Shown: piece by piece, positions 37,773 through 50,579 of the stretch
Numbering within the stretch: the first letter of the stretch is position 1
Layout of the letters: each line of letters starts with the position of its first letter
NCBI GenBank assembly: GCA_023101725.1
Contig: JALJCO010010453.1
Location: 186,001-250,000 of the forward strand
Direction of reading: 5' to 3'
Source: Atherinomorus stipes
Lineage: Eukaryota; Chordata; Actinopteri; Atheriniformes; Atherinidae
Length of the DNA stretch: 64,000 bases
The notes under the pieces: model-generated
Told to the model about the DNA's origin: nothing
The model's database searches: none
What the model saw: the letters and a program-made list of their open reading frames with translations, nothing else
Made by a program: the position numbers and the translations under genes

Positions 37773-40082
37773 GTGATGTTTAATCTGTGGATTTGTTGGA
37801 CAGACTCATTTTAAAATAGAAAATTTATCCTTCATAATTGCAGTGATACAGAACTAATCTCTGTCCAACTGAATGCAAAAGGCTTAGATCAAACAATTCA
37901 TAAAAATGGAAGGATGTCTCTGATCTGAACACAAAAAGCTGCAGCTGTCTCTGTGTTTGCTTTTATTCTGTGCTCTATCTGTGGAGTTTCTGATTTAAAG
38001 ACTTTGGAGTCACAATGAGGAGGCTTGTTCATTTAGAGAACACAGTGTGAAACTAGGCTAACTAATGGCCAGTGATGGAGGAGCTGCTCCTGAAAAGCAA
38101 GGCTGCCCTATGGTGAAATACTTCCAACTCTCTTGTGTAGCACAAATAATGCAGCTTCCCAAAAGTGTTCTACTCATTGCCCAAAGAGTGAGGCTGACTC
38201 TCATGCTGCCCATAAAAGGTAATTTTCAAAGAAGATCCTGGTCCTGTGATTTTAGCTAAAAAAAAAAAAAAAAAAAAAAAAAAGAGTGGGTTCTGAGGTC
38301 AGGTTTCAAGTCTTGTGGAAAATCAAGCTTTGAGGTTTTGTTCTTGTTTTTCTTTTAGATCAAGATTCACTAAAAACTAGAAAAACTCTTGGACTAGTAT
38401 GATAAAGCTTCCTGGCATTGGCTTCCTTCTCATACACACAAACAGATTAATCTGAAAGGAGATGTGGGGCTTCATCTGGCAGACAGAAACAAAGAGCTGA
38501 CAATGTAGAGACATCTTAGTAAAAGGCCAAGCACTCGGAGTAAAAAAGGGGAATGAAGAAGACATGGTTTTTGGGGTGGTTTTGAAGGAGTGTATTTTTT
38601 AGTTTCAGAGAAATCAAGTGTCTGTGGCCAGTGTAACAGAAAGGGGAGCATGGATAAAGTGACATGAAGCGGTGCTGTCACTTCCACTTTATATGATCCA
38701 TGTGACTCAGTGCTTCATGAGCTGGGGGACGAATAAAACACAAACACATAAAATGACTTATACAGTATGTTGCATACAGTATAAAACGCTGTGGAAATGA
38801 CAAAGAAAAAGACATATGAAAAATAAACCTTAGATAGTCACTCAAAGTGGGAAAAAAGGGCATAGCTTCCACAACCAGGACTTTTTTTCCTTTTGAGTGA
38901 CTGGGTGCTTTGGTGCAGCAAACTGTTTCTTACAGATTAGATTACTTGCTATCATGTTAACTTGGACTCTCAGAAAGAGACCTTCCTGCTAAAGAGCAAA
39001 GTTTCCTGGTAAGGAAGGTGTGTGTTAGTGCATTAGTCTACCTCGATCTCACTTCATCCACAAGCCTGATGAGTATCATCATGACAAGCAGGGAAAGTGC
39101 CCTCCTTCCTCAACAGGATGCACATAACAAACCTGATTTCTGTTCTATAAAATCAGACTCAAGGAAGGACACGGTGAGGGTGGACGACTGCTATAAAAAG
39201 ACCCAGCTTTTCTCAGAGTCCACCCACACTGCCAGAAAAACTGGTGTCCAAAGAGATGGGGATGTGGAGCAGATCCACACAAAGCATTGGCTTTTATCTC
39301 ATTTCCCAGACAACGCTGCTGTAGAAGCATTAGCAATGACGTGCCATTCATCAGGTGGCTCATCAGGGATGCGCAGGGACAGGTTGTACCCCTGTTGTCC
39401 CTGTCAACAGCTCAGCACCAGCAATAGCATCACCTGTTCTGTTCAAGGGAGCCAAAGTGGGAGGGTGGGTTGAGGGGAGAAATTTGGAGTTTGTGGAGTT
39501 CAAGGTGCAGAGAAAACACAGTGTTCCCTTCACTGTTTGGCTGCCACCCAGGTGCGTGATGGAGGCCCATCTTTGGTACTGTCATGATGCCAATTGTCTA
39601 CTTAAGATAAATCAAGAAAAAAATCAAACCTTCAGTTAAACAGCTTTCTGACAATTTGCCCTTTTAGATGACATCAAAAACTGTGAGATCTTTCTGAAAA
39701 CAAATTAAAGTCACGGTAGATCCCCCAACAGTTGGAAATGCCTTGAAGATAGTTCTCTTTGTTTGTAAAATGTGCAATCACCTAAACTTCTTTTGGAGTG
39801 ACCTGCAGGATCTTTTCTCATCTAATGTTCAATTATTCTTAGAAAAAGTAATCATTTAACAATATGGAGGCAAGAGTGCATCCAACTGATATGAGGAGAG
39901 AATGTGACATTGATGCACAGGCAAAGTTAATGTACCTCTACTGTACTCCCAAAGATGCAACTCAATAATTGCACTGTTGCCGACAGATACTTAAAATAAA
40001 GACTAGAGGACAGGATTAACAGAAAATTAATCAGCCAAAAAAGAATAAATAGAAATGACATTCTGACTTTATAAACACTACC

Positions 40083-40146
40083 GCTCAAAAGTTTGGGATC
40101 ACTTTCCCATTAAATCAAATGGGACAGTGATCCCAAACTTTTGAGC
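40083..40146. mobile_element. Tc1-like terminal repeat hairpin
   Basis: Perfect 21-base arms (40083-40103 and 40126-40146, beginning GCTCAAAAGTTTGGGATCAC) around a 22-base centre that itself pairs in part (CCCATT against AATGGG). CAAAAGTTTGGG is a common end of fish Tc1/mariner elements. This looks like two terminal repeats brought together with the body lost. Confidence 0.6.
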
Positions 40147-40794
40147 ACTCCTGTGGACAACTTGAAAATGGTCATTTCTGCTAGATTTTATAATAGTATT
40201 GAAAAATAATTTGCATACTGTTTTGTCTGATTACAATAAGACTATCAGGACCTGATGTGTGTGTGTGCATGTGTGTTGCATGTGATTGTGTGTGCAAGGC
40301 AATATAATTAAATGTACGTTTTGTTTAATCTATTAGTCATCCAATTCTGAAGGGCATGTAAGGCTGATCAGGACAATAATTCAGTTGAGTGCTGAGGATT
40401 GAAACAACATTAAAAGGAATAAAAGCGATTTTTCCACCACTGGGTGTGATGCTGCGCACCACGTAAAGAGACCGAAACAAAGTGTGTCATGACGGACAGT
40501 TTACTGTAGCGTTTTTTTCCCTGGTTCTCGAGGCAACTCGTGGATCTAATTATTGTGCTACTGGTCAGACATTTGAGCTGTTTCAATGATTGAAATGGAG
40601 ACGAACAACACATCTAAGGCATCTAAAAACGTGGACACCACCTAATGTAAACTGCATCCAGGCTGCAGACAGACTCAAAATAAAATTGAAATTACCGGGT
40701 CAACTGTTCAATGCACATACACATACACCTGCCCCCTCCTCCCTGTCCCCTTCCCATGCCAATCAGAAAGCTGCTTGCGGAACGTATCGCACAA

Positions 40795-41611
40795 GTAGGA
40801 CTGTGCGATATACTGGTGGTATGATATCGTGATATGATATTTACATGAGAGAGATATGATATTTACACATATAGTTATATCGCCATATTACTTGTGCAAA
40901 TTTTTTTTGCTTTATTTTTCGGAATGACCCGGCTGCACCTCCACTGACTACAAAGGGGGTCACCTGATTATTTAATAAAGGTGGGAAAAGATATCGATAC
41001 ACTGAAATATCGCAATGTTTTCATTTGCAGATACCATATCTATATTTTAAAATGTGGTATCGATCTATTTTACTAATGAAATCTCGCGAGGTATCATCGT
41101 TTTGTTACAAAAGCTCATGAGATTTCACAAAATACCGCGAGATTTTGAAACAGAACGATGAAATCTCGCGGTATTCTGTGAAATCTTATGAGATTTCGTA
41201 ACAAAACGATATCTCGCGAGACTTTATTAATGAAATAGATCAATACTGCAATTTTAAATATAGATATGTCATCGGCATATGAAAATATTGCGATATTTCA
41301 GTGTATCAATATCATTTACCAGCCCTGTCTGGAAGACAATCCAAGACTTTTACAAAAAAAATCCTAAAACAGCCAACTATCTTTAATTGCTTCATTTCAA
41401 CAAACATTTCTAACCAGTGATTCGTCAGTTCCATCACTGCAGTGGAGTAATACCTTTACGCCAAACATATCTTAATACTAAAAAACAGGTGTTTGATATG
41501 AAATGAAACTTTCAGACAAATAAGGGTTAAAAATATCGGTATATATCATATATCGTCATCTAAAATAAATATATCGTGATGTGACATTTGGTCCATATCG
41601 CCCAGCCCTAC
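40795..41611. mobile_element. outer element of a nested transposon pair
   Basis: The left end GTAGGACTGTGCGATAT (40795 on) and right end ATATCGCCCAGCCCTAC (to 41611) are imperfect inverted repeats; GTAGGGCTGGGCGATAT is a widespread repeat end in fish. The body is broken by the fold-back at 40990-41311. No coding capacity. Confidence 0.6.
40990..41311. mobile_element. long fold-back element inserted in the outer repeat
   Basis: The two halves are near-complete reverse complements: GATACACTGAAATATCGCAA at the left pairs with its complement just before 41311, and inner blocks with TCTCGCGAG and GAGATTTC also pair, with the centre near 41155. About 320 bp forming one long hairpin. CpG-containing CGCGAG blocks recur four times. 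Confidence 0.65.
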
Positions 41612-44600
41612 AAACAAGCATAAATAACCTTTTTATAGCAGCATTGAAAAAAAGAACCAAGTTTTCGCTTTGGAGTATGTAGTCGTATACTCAGGTACCC
41701 CATGGCTGCCCAAGAGCCAGTACACCTGGCTATTTTACTAAACTGGCCTTCTCTCAGTGCAGGAAGGAGGCGGAGATTCACACGCATGAACGTGCTCACG
41801 AGGGCAGACCACCCTTTAAACAAGAGGCTCGATATCAACACAGTAAGATGGTCTGTCATGCTATCTTCCAGATGGAATTACACATCTAGAGCTTCACATT
41901 GCATATCTTTAATTACTTTTACCTGGAAATGATCAATTTTCATTTATTGCTTCATTAAAGAAAGATTCCAGAGTAAAAAAGCACAGTTAATTATACTATC
42001 TCTTTTCATAACAATTGATATTATCCTCCTTTCAAAAAAAAAAAGAAGAAGAAGAAAACTCCACATATGGAAAAAACCTGCTGTAACCACTGAGATCTGC
42101 TTAGCAAGAGCTACTTCCTGAACCCCTACTGCTAAACCAAACAATATAAATTCCTCTAGCAGACAACAAATAAAGGCAACTAAATATTCAGAGGCTTCCT
42201 TCGTTAGCAATTAGATACTTTAAAAGTTTTTAACATAAAATACATCAACTAAAAATCCCAACAACCCTATCAATGCAAATAAAAATCATTCTCTCTTGAA
42301 TGTCAAACAACAAACTTATAACTCAACACAAGTCGTGTGTGCGCAGGTTATCAGCTGTGGGATATAATTCACTCTTGACAGACTAAGATAGCATGAAGGA
42401 TATGTTGTTTTATCTCTCCGGGTACCTTGAGTACCTTTTTTTAAGCTTATTATGCAATTTCTCACATTACAAGACAAGATGTGAAATAAATCCACTTTGG
42501 TTATAACCTAGCAAGGCAATCACAGGAAGCTGCTTGATGACACCACACTAACATCATGACTGAGAAATACACCATATATGGAGATTATGGCCTAAAAGTT
42601 TGTGTATTGCATATGTGCACTAGATTATAATAGAATAAAGATTATTGAAGAAAACTGAAAGAAAATTGCCCCACCCTTGTCGCTGCCCCCTGCATCTTAC
42701 TGTATCAACTAGTGTTTGACATTATACTTCATCTTTGGTGGGAGTGACAGATATTTATACATGCTACATGATTATACTAAAAGTAGAAGATCTGCATTTC
42801 ATAGTAGTTTCTAAGTCACAACCTTAGTTACAAAAAGGGCCATGACAAGACCTCTGCCTCTCTTAAGCAAATACTATGTAGAAATTAGATATAGCAACAC
42901 CACCGTTACACAACAGGTAGGTTTTTGAAAGCTAAGTGCAGATGGAGCAACATGATTAAGAAAATATGCTACTTCATTATCTCTTATCTCAGAGCATCTA
43001 TACAGCTCATCATGAAACTCATTTTAATGGGTACCTGGAGCTTCTTTACACTTCCTGTATGCGCAATCTAAGCCGATAAGCAGTTCAGCAAGTACACTCA
43101 TGAAATCTAAATATGTGGTAAGCAACTCTATACGTCATTCAAAATTTCACTAGCAGGAAGTGTGTCCTGTCTTATTACTTTGACTGAAATGCTGCTACTC
43201 AATGGTTGTATACTGTCGACACTTACAATCTGTGTTAGTTGCAGTAATATAGATTGATGCAGTGAGTTATGACAGATCTTCTGTTTCCCTGCAGGAAAAC
43301 AGAGGATCTGTCACATGTAAAAATATGAAAACCAGAACACTATGCAGCATTATGAATACTCAAACAAGGCTGGGACACATGCTTGAATGCTGCAGGCTTC
43401 TCTGTCAGGAATTTTCCACTCCACCGTCACTCACACATAAAGCATATTTAGTGTTTTCATCCTGACCATGAAGAGCCACTCCTGTAACTGTACAACATTA
43501 GAAGAGTGTTGAGTACTTTTAATCTTGGAAAAGGGACCCGGGTGACAGGAAAGAGCATTACTCTCATTCATCAGAACACCAAGTGTAATGTCTCCCCTTT
43601 GCCTTCTCCAATGTCCTAAGAATACCAGCATAACTGCGTAATCAAATAACTACAACTCACAGACATAATCAGCTAAACAATCTCTCTGTCAGTGGTACTC
43701 TGCTTGTGTTTCTGAAGTCAAGAGAAACTCCAACGAAAGATATCTCAACTTCTCAGTGAAAACAACTTTCCCTGAAAAGTCTATTGACGGAAATACAGAA
43801 ACTCTTACACTATTTTTAATCAGTGAATATTTGACAGCTGTTAAACTCAACAAGAGAACCAGGAATGCAGTGAGCAGTGTTGTGAGAAATGTTATAGTTT
43901 CTAACTTCATTCAGCTTCAATCAAAAAAATAAAAAACAGCCCACCCCAACATGCTGCAGTAGCTGCTGTCGCTTACTTAACCTAAAAGATTATAAAAGCT
44001 TAGTGCCAACAAAATGACTCATCCCTTTAACAGGAACAGAAAACTAGAATGAGTGAACAGCCAATAAGGTTAAACTGACTACACGTGTTGTTCAAAGGAG
44101 AAATGACTGCATGACCAAGTCTCCGTGTGTCCACACACATGCAATCCTAGTTTATATGACAACTGGAAATCGCTGAGCTCTCATGAGCAGCGCAGAAGCA
44201 TTTTAGTCCCAGCTGCACTTCTCTGTATGTCTGCAATGCTGCAGAACTTGATTGAGGCAACTAACTACAAATACATAGTGTTCCGAGGGAGTCATAAAAA
44301 CATGGAAAGTGTACATTGCAGGTATAAAGTCGGGTCCAAGTCTTTGATTTTGAACATTTGAAAATGTGCCATTGCTCATAAGTTAGAAAAAGAAGACAGA
44401 AATATTTTCCTACAGCCTCAAAATCACCATGGAGGTGTCGAAATTTGCATGGGCAACACAGCCCTTCCCATGTTCTGCATACTGTATGTTGTGTTCAAGT
44501 GTCTGTGGGGGAGGGAAGAAGGTCTACCTTAAAAACTAAACTGGTTAGGCAAACTGTAGGCACATGAAGTACAAACAGCGGTTTTTGCAGCAGAGAAACC

Positions 44601-46455
44601 TTTACTGTATTTCAAAGGTCAAAACAAAGTGTGAATTTTGGGTCATGAGTGATATGGTGGCTTTTGAATTAAGCACTCAACCATTAATCATCAGCATACC
44701 GTTTTAATGACTCAATAACAAGCAACATCAGCAAACTATGGTCATGATGCAGTTTCACTGGAAATAAGTGCATGACATGGAAAAAAGAAAATCCTGCTGC
44801 TTGTACAAATCATTTTCAAATAGGAAAATAAAAAGCATGCAATTAAAACCTGAAACCAAAAGCAAGTTAGAAGGAAGCAGTGAAAACAAGAGCAGACATG
44901 AATTACTCACAATCCAGTCCAGGCAAAAATTAATAACTCTTTGTCAAGTGCAATTGTCATTTCCATCTTCATTAAAAAATGGTAAAACGAATTAAATGTT
45001 AAAGTTAACAGTGCTGCTGATGGTGGTATGTTATACCAATGTCAAACGTTACTGTTTCTAGCAGGCAAGACTCAAGTTTTAACATGTCAAATGGAGCTCA
45101 CACCCGGTATTCACATAAGTATTGGCCAAGAAACAATTTGTCTTGGTATGCACGTCTCAGACACACTGCTAATTCAGAGACTCACTGTGATGTAGAACAT
45201 AAAGCAGAGGGTCAAGATGGAGTGGAGGTGCAGCAGCTCCTACCCCCTTATAGCACAACAATCATCTGGACAACAGACGCCAAAGCCTTCGAGTCAGCAC
45301 TGCCTCAGTGACTCACCCAGACCCTGCTGAGTCAAGTGAAGTGATTCTTAATGCAGAAAGTCTCAAAGTCATATTGAAACAGAGCTATGCCTTTGTAAAA
45401 CAAGAACAAGCTTGTGGCATGCAGGTTTTTTTATAAAGAGAAAAACATTGTGAATGCAAACTGAACCACTAGCTTTGCCTCTTTGAACCTCATGAATCTG
45501 CAGAATAAAATCAAGGTTTTTCACAGGTCAAATATGCTGTAATTTAAGCATAAGAAAAGCATGTACCAGGAATGAAAAAAAAAACATAAACCCTGAAAAT
45601 AACAATTAGTCCATTCCATTATATAATCAATTATATAGCTCACTAGCATCGTTCTATACAAAGACAGGGAGCAGACCCTGAAGCCCAAAGAGTTGGGCGC
45701 ATCAAGTCTTATCCAAAAAATAACATCCAAGAGAGAGAAAGAGAACTACAGAGAGAGATGACTACCAGGAAACACAAAAAGGCCCAGACAAAACAACTAT
45801 TTAGAGGTGCAAAATTGTCACATAAAGATCTATGTGAGATTAGAAAAGAACATAAAAGAGGACTATTTTCATAGAGACATAGGATGGCCACCCAGACGGT
45901 AAACACTGCCCCAAATTGACCCCAAAGTGGCGTACACTCGTGGAAAACAACTGCATGGTGCACAGCTGGAGACAAAACAATTTAATCAGGTCTGCTCAGT
46001 TTGTTATTTTATATCTCTTTGGTGTCTTGATCCTGTAGGGGCTCTTTAACACATCCGCACCCAGGGGCCCATTGTTTCATAATCCGTCCATGATCATGTG
46101 TATGATAAGATCAGTACTGCTCACAGTAAGGGCACAGAAATGAACATTTAATCAGCTTTAACAAGCATGGCTGTGTGAAGCAACAGGGCAATGAATGGCA
46201 TGAGAGCAGAAAAATATGTTGCACTTCCTCAGACTGAAGGAGGAATATAAAGACGGTCTGAACACATCTGCTGATGAACTGTGACAGCATTAAAAAAAAA
46301 AAAAAAAAAAAAAAATCTTGTAAAATAAGATTTGTCTAACGTGACGTTGCATCTCTGAAAGGGATGAACTAGAGTAAACCCACCGTCCGTTAGTTACCTA
46401 GCAACATGGCAGCACGGTAATAGCAAATTGATGGCTGGCAGTGTTCATCACATAC

Positions 46456-47060
46456 CTGGACCTGATGCACAACAGCGATGCACCTCTGGTCTCACCGCAC
46501 TCCGACACTTTGAGATCCAAAGTTCATCAGCCTTTCTCCCCGTTTTATAGACTACTTTCTCCGGAAATGTAGGTTTCCTTCAGCACGAGGCAGCTTCAGT
46601 TATGCCTAGAACCGATGCCATAACTGACAGAAGCACATCGAAAGTCAGAGGTTGATTTCCTTTACGTCGCCGTTTGATCGGCCCCTCGGCAGAGGAAGGG
46701 TGCGGGTAGGATGTGTAAAGATGACACGCAAGGAAACATCATCAGCCCAGGAGTGTGTAACAAGATATCAACCGCTGTTTCTGCCCATGTTTACAAAATC
46801 TGGCCATATCCTTGCGCCGGAGAGCAACACGCTGGTTTTCCATCGACAAAAAAGGCCAAAGTAGCTATGATAACGATAAAAATGTCCTTGAATATGAACT
46901 ACCCTCGCATGAGTTGGCGGTTTGGCTTGTCCTAGAGTAAGGAAAATGACAGAGCGGTAGGTTCAAGCCAGCACCAGCTCCGTCCGTCCACAGAATCTGA
47001 AAGGGCGACGAGCGGACAGACGACGAGCACTCGCCATCGTAACTTATCACTCCTCAAGTA
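46456..47060 (-). promoter_or_regulatory. pitpnm2: probable pitpnm2 promoter and first noncoding exon
   Basis: The sequence between about 46.45 and 47.06 kb is the first CpG-rich stretch upstream of the gene in an AT-rich setting. On the minus strand a strong donor, GGTCCAG|GTATGT, closes a possible exon at 46456; a second donor-like CGGTGAGA lies near 46492. That fits a noncoding first exon spliced 20 kb to the acceptor at 26239. No TATA box is evident. The exact start site is unknown. Confidence 0.42.
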
Positions 47061-47384
47061 TGAACCGCTGCAAGACTTCAGTCCTTAGAAACACGACAGA
47101 AAATACTGATGTACAAGTGTGTACATATAAACTTCCGGTAAATGTTTCAAAATAAAAGTCTAATTCTAAATTTTAATCGTCCCCGCTCCATCACACAAAG
47201 ACACTTCTCGTTTCTTTCCAAACTATGTATTTGTTGATCCAAATATGTCCTGACCCAAGCTGTTACCCCATATACAATAATACTGTGTTTAAATACTACC
47301 AAAGGCAACTAACAGATATTTTTTATGAAGTATTATTCACTTATCTACCGTGTTTTTTGCTAGCTTGACCAACAATTTGTTAAG

Positions 47385-47400
47385 GCGCCCCCTGGTGGCA
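47385..47400 (-). promoter_or_regulatory. CTCF-like site
   Basis: GCGCCCCCTGGTGGCA, whose complement TGCCACCAGGGGGCGC contains the vertebrate CTCF core CCACCAGGGGGC without a mismatch. It lies about 330 bp upstream of the inferred pitpnm2 promoter region, between two divergently transcribed genes, a usual place for a boundary. Occupancy is unknown. Confidence 0.5.
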
Positions 47401-48354
47401 AATGGACGAAGCTGATAGAATAGTGAGTTACATATTTCCGCAGACATAAGCATATTGTGAAATTACAAAGGTACATTTACGGGACTCGGTTTTGTCACAG
47501 CAAAAGACTAAACTTACTATTTCAGATTTCTCATGTATTATAGTGCATATTTTTTCCCCTCAACGTTTACTGTCCATGATCACTAAGCTCAATTGAATAA
47601 TAAGTTGGGAGGGGGGACAAAAAAATCAGTAAATGAAGTAGCCTATTTGTCAAAAATAGTAAGGGACTACTGAATAAGGGACTACTAAGCTGCCATTAGA
47701 CAGACAGACAGACAGATAGATACTTTTGACTTTTATACTGTACAATAAATATGAAAATGACCATCAAGGTTATAAGTGTTACTTTTAATGTGAATACTAA
47801 AGATAAAGTCCAAGTAATTAGAAATAGGACTCCCCCACCCACAACATAAAATAGATGTCATCACAGGTCATCAGAGAGATTGTCTTTTTCCCTGTGACCT
47901 ACATAGTTTCCTGATTTACTAATTATAGTTACTGTGATGGGAAAGAACAGGAAGCTTTACATCACAGTCCATTATAATCAACATAAAAACTCGTTCATAA
48001 AAAAAAACATTACATGGGCATCAACAAAATAAGATTATTTGATGTTGGTGTGAGTCCTGCAGAAGTTGCAACAAAGATTTTCTTCAGCATGTGCTTTGTA
48101 CTGTTTGCAGTTGACTAACATCAACTTCTCGGGTAAAATAAAATCATGCAAATCCATTCTAAATGGATGAATGATGCAAAATGCTACAGCCTTCTAAAAT
48201 GTCAAGATTCCTAAAATTATATATGTGCTGTATTGTGCCTATCGAGAGAGATTTTCAATTGTAAACTTGAAATGTTGCTTTTGTGGAGCATACATTTGTG
48301 TGTCTTTTGCTAAGTTTGTGCACATTTAATTTACATTAAGAAATTTAAGCCATA

Positions 48355-49613
48355 CACTGTAAAAAAAAATCTGTATATTTTACCGTAAACTATTGGCAGC
48401 TGTGGTTGCCAGAATTTTACCATAAAAAATATGGCGACCATCTAAGACATTATGGTATGGCTGTATAGAATTGTGTATTACAAGGTTAAACACAGTGTTA
48501 TTTATAGTAAAATATGATTAAAAGAATGTTATATCATAAACCAATTTACAATAATGCTCTGAAAAAAATAACAGTAAACTATTTTGCAGTATATGGTGAC
48601 CATGTATAAATAATTATAATATGCTTTTATAGAAACTTGTGTCATGATTAAAAACTGTTTTATTTAGGGTAAATTACTATATAAAATAACAATTCAGGTT
48701 TTATAATAATGGATTAGATTTATATTGTATTTTTCCTTGCATTCACTCCTCAGTCATACATGGTGATGGTAAGTTACGTGTATAGCCACAGCTGCCCTGG
48801 AGCAGACTGACAGAAATGTGGTGGTCATTCTGAACCAATGGCCTCTCCGACCACCACCGAAACAATCACACACATTCATACAGCAGTGTTGCCCTCACTG
48901 GAGGCAAGGAGGGTGAAGTGTCCTGCCCAAAGACACAACAGATGACTGGGGGAGTGGGATTTAAACTCTTTTAATCATTAGACGACTAGCTCTACCACCT
49001 GAGCCACTGCTACCTTTCAGGTTTTGCTTGAAGCGGCTTTGTGGACTACAGCTTTCATCACGAATGATATGTTGCTCAGGCCCTTCCTGGTGATGTCCAT
49101 GTTTGAATTATATTTCACTTTATTACTCAAATGTGTGTTTTCCACATATCGTAACGATAAAAATTTTATTTATTTATCATTTCTTATCTTACAGTGGTAC
49201 ACGTTTTTTTTTTTTCGAACATTTTTTAACCACATTTTTAAGCATCTTATTTCTGTATAAATGAAGGTGTGTTCTTGCTGAATTGTAAACAGTTTTATAC
49301 CAAAAATTTAAAAGTACTCATCAGCTAAATCTGTAATTTAAACAGCATGATACTGTTAATTTTAGTGTGATTTTGTGATATTATATTTCCCCTTTAATCT
49401 TACCACACTTTTATATTTTCCACAGCAAAATTGTCTTTTTTTTTTTTTTACACATTGTTACAGTAAAAGGTACAGTTCAAAACCATTTATTAATTTACAG
49501 TAACTACATGTATCTTATACACTAGTGTACTGTTTTCAAATTTTCAGTCCTTTACTGTTGGTGTTTGACAGTTAGTTTTTTCTCTAAATTTTACAAACAT
49601 TTCTGACAGTGTA
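48355..49613. mobile_element. non-autonomous element with ACACTGTA-type ends
   Basis: The left end reads ACACTGTAAAAAAAAATCTG; the right end, on the other strand, reads ACACTGTCAGAAATGTTTGT. Internal TTACAGTAA/TTACCATAA-like units recur. A less AT-rich block at about 48760-49020 (with GCTCTACCACCTGAGCCACTG) looks like another fish repeat nested inside. About 1.26 kb, no transposase frame. Confidence 0.5.
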
Positions 49614-50124
49614 CACTGTATTTCAGCAATTTTGGGGGAAAAAAAGAACCTGCACATCCAGATGTAAGACTATCTGTGCTTTTTACTTTTTACACTGCAC
49701 TTGGTGAATTAATGTTTTTCCACACAAAACATGTAAGGAGCTCATAATATTCACTGCATAATTAGGAATAAATGCCAACAGTTTCTACAATTACAGCTGA
49801 AATAACTCACCACTCATTCAATTTACAGGAATGTATTATTGATAAACATCATTAGTAATTTATAGTTTTAATGTATTTTACATAATTTTGAGTCTTAAAA
49901 ACTGTTTGTAGGGTAGAACAAGAACAGCAAAGTTATGTATACTTTCATTCTAAAAAATTGCTTTGAATGGATGCCTACTTCATTTCTGGGTTTATTGATA
50001 TGATACACTGTCCAAACAAATGTGCATTTTTAAGCTATCATGTACATCATTTACATGAATAAAGTTAATGATATACTTCTATATAGTACATTTTCAGTAT
50101 TGTATACTATATAATATGATATAA

Positions 50125-50460
50125 TATAAAGACCAGAAGGTAGCTGGTTCGAGTCCCGGCTGGGGAGGGGGTTCGAACTGTGTGGAGTTTGCATGTTCTC
50201 CCCGTGTATGCGTGCGTTTTGTCTGGGTACTCTGGGTTTCTCCCACCATCCATGCATGTTAGGTTAATTGATCATTCTAAATTGCCCCGAGGAGTGGGGC
50301 AATTTGTGAGTGTGAATGGTTGTCTGTCTCTCTGTTGGCCCTGCGACAGAGTGTTGAGCTGTCCAGGGTTACCCTGCCTCTCGCCCGATAATAGCTGGCA
50401 CAGGCTCCAGCAACCCCAACGATCCTGAACTGGAAAAGGGGTACAGAAAATGAATATAAT
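50125..50460 (+). mobile_element. SINE-like dispersed fish repeat
   Basis: Contains a polymerase III B-box-like GGTTCGAGTCCCGGCT at 50147, then GTGTGGAGTTTGCATGTTCT and CTAAATTGCCC, and CCAGGGTTACCCTGCCTCTC near the end. This string of blocks is a very common fish repeat. It ends in the TA-rich tract that follows. It is not a functional tRNA gene: no cloverleaf can be drawn around the B-box. Confidence 0.6.
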
Positions 50461-50466
50461 ATAATA

Positions 50467-50469
<3 letters not shown>

Positions 50470-50552
<83 letters not shown>
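50470..50552. repeat. (TA)n microsatellite
   Basis: Over 80 bases of almost pure TA, directly after the SINE-like repeat, probably grown from its AT-rich tail. Likely length-variable and prone to assembly error. Confidence 0.9.
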
Positions 50553-50557
<5 letters not shown>

Positions 50558-50579
50558 ACTATATGGTATACTATAGAAT

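Larger units (their letters stand above)
26240..46455 (-). other. long first intron of pitpnm2 (5' noncoding)
   Basis: About 20 kb without a convincing coding exon, assuming the first noncoding exon lies at about 46.5 kb. Contents: TTAA-flanked elements (28141-28904, 37117-37772), a LINE copy (28905-30100), a Tc1-like hairpin (40083-40146), nested fold-back elements (40795-41611), A-tracts (38258-38283, 46292-46314), a CA repeat (35352-35371) and a possible regulatory patch at 32760-33130. Many 60-150 codon open frames occur, all without splice context or recognisable sequence. Confidence 0.5.

Noticed and set aside
39018..39473. 151-codon open frame on the + strand
   Set aside because: No similarity I recognise, no splice or promoter context, low-complexity composition changes along its length, inside a repeat-rich intron.
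46652..46935. Open frames of 70-74 codons in the CpG-rich region
   Set aside because: Opposite to the inferred direction of pitpnm2 and without recognisable sequence; CpG-rich promoters often carry chance open frames.
50147..50163. tRNA gene (B-box GGTTCGAGTCC)
   Set aside because: No A-box at the right distance and no cloverleaf; the sequence continues as a known type of fish SINE-like repeat.
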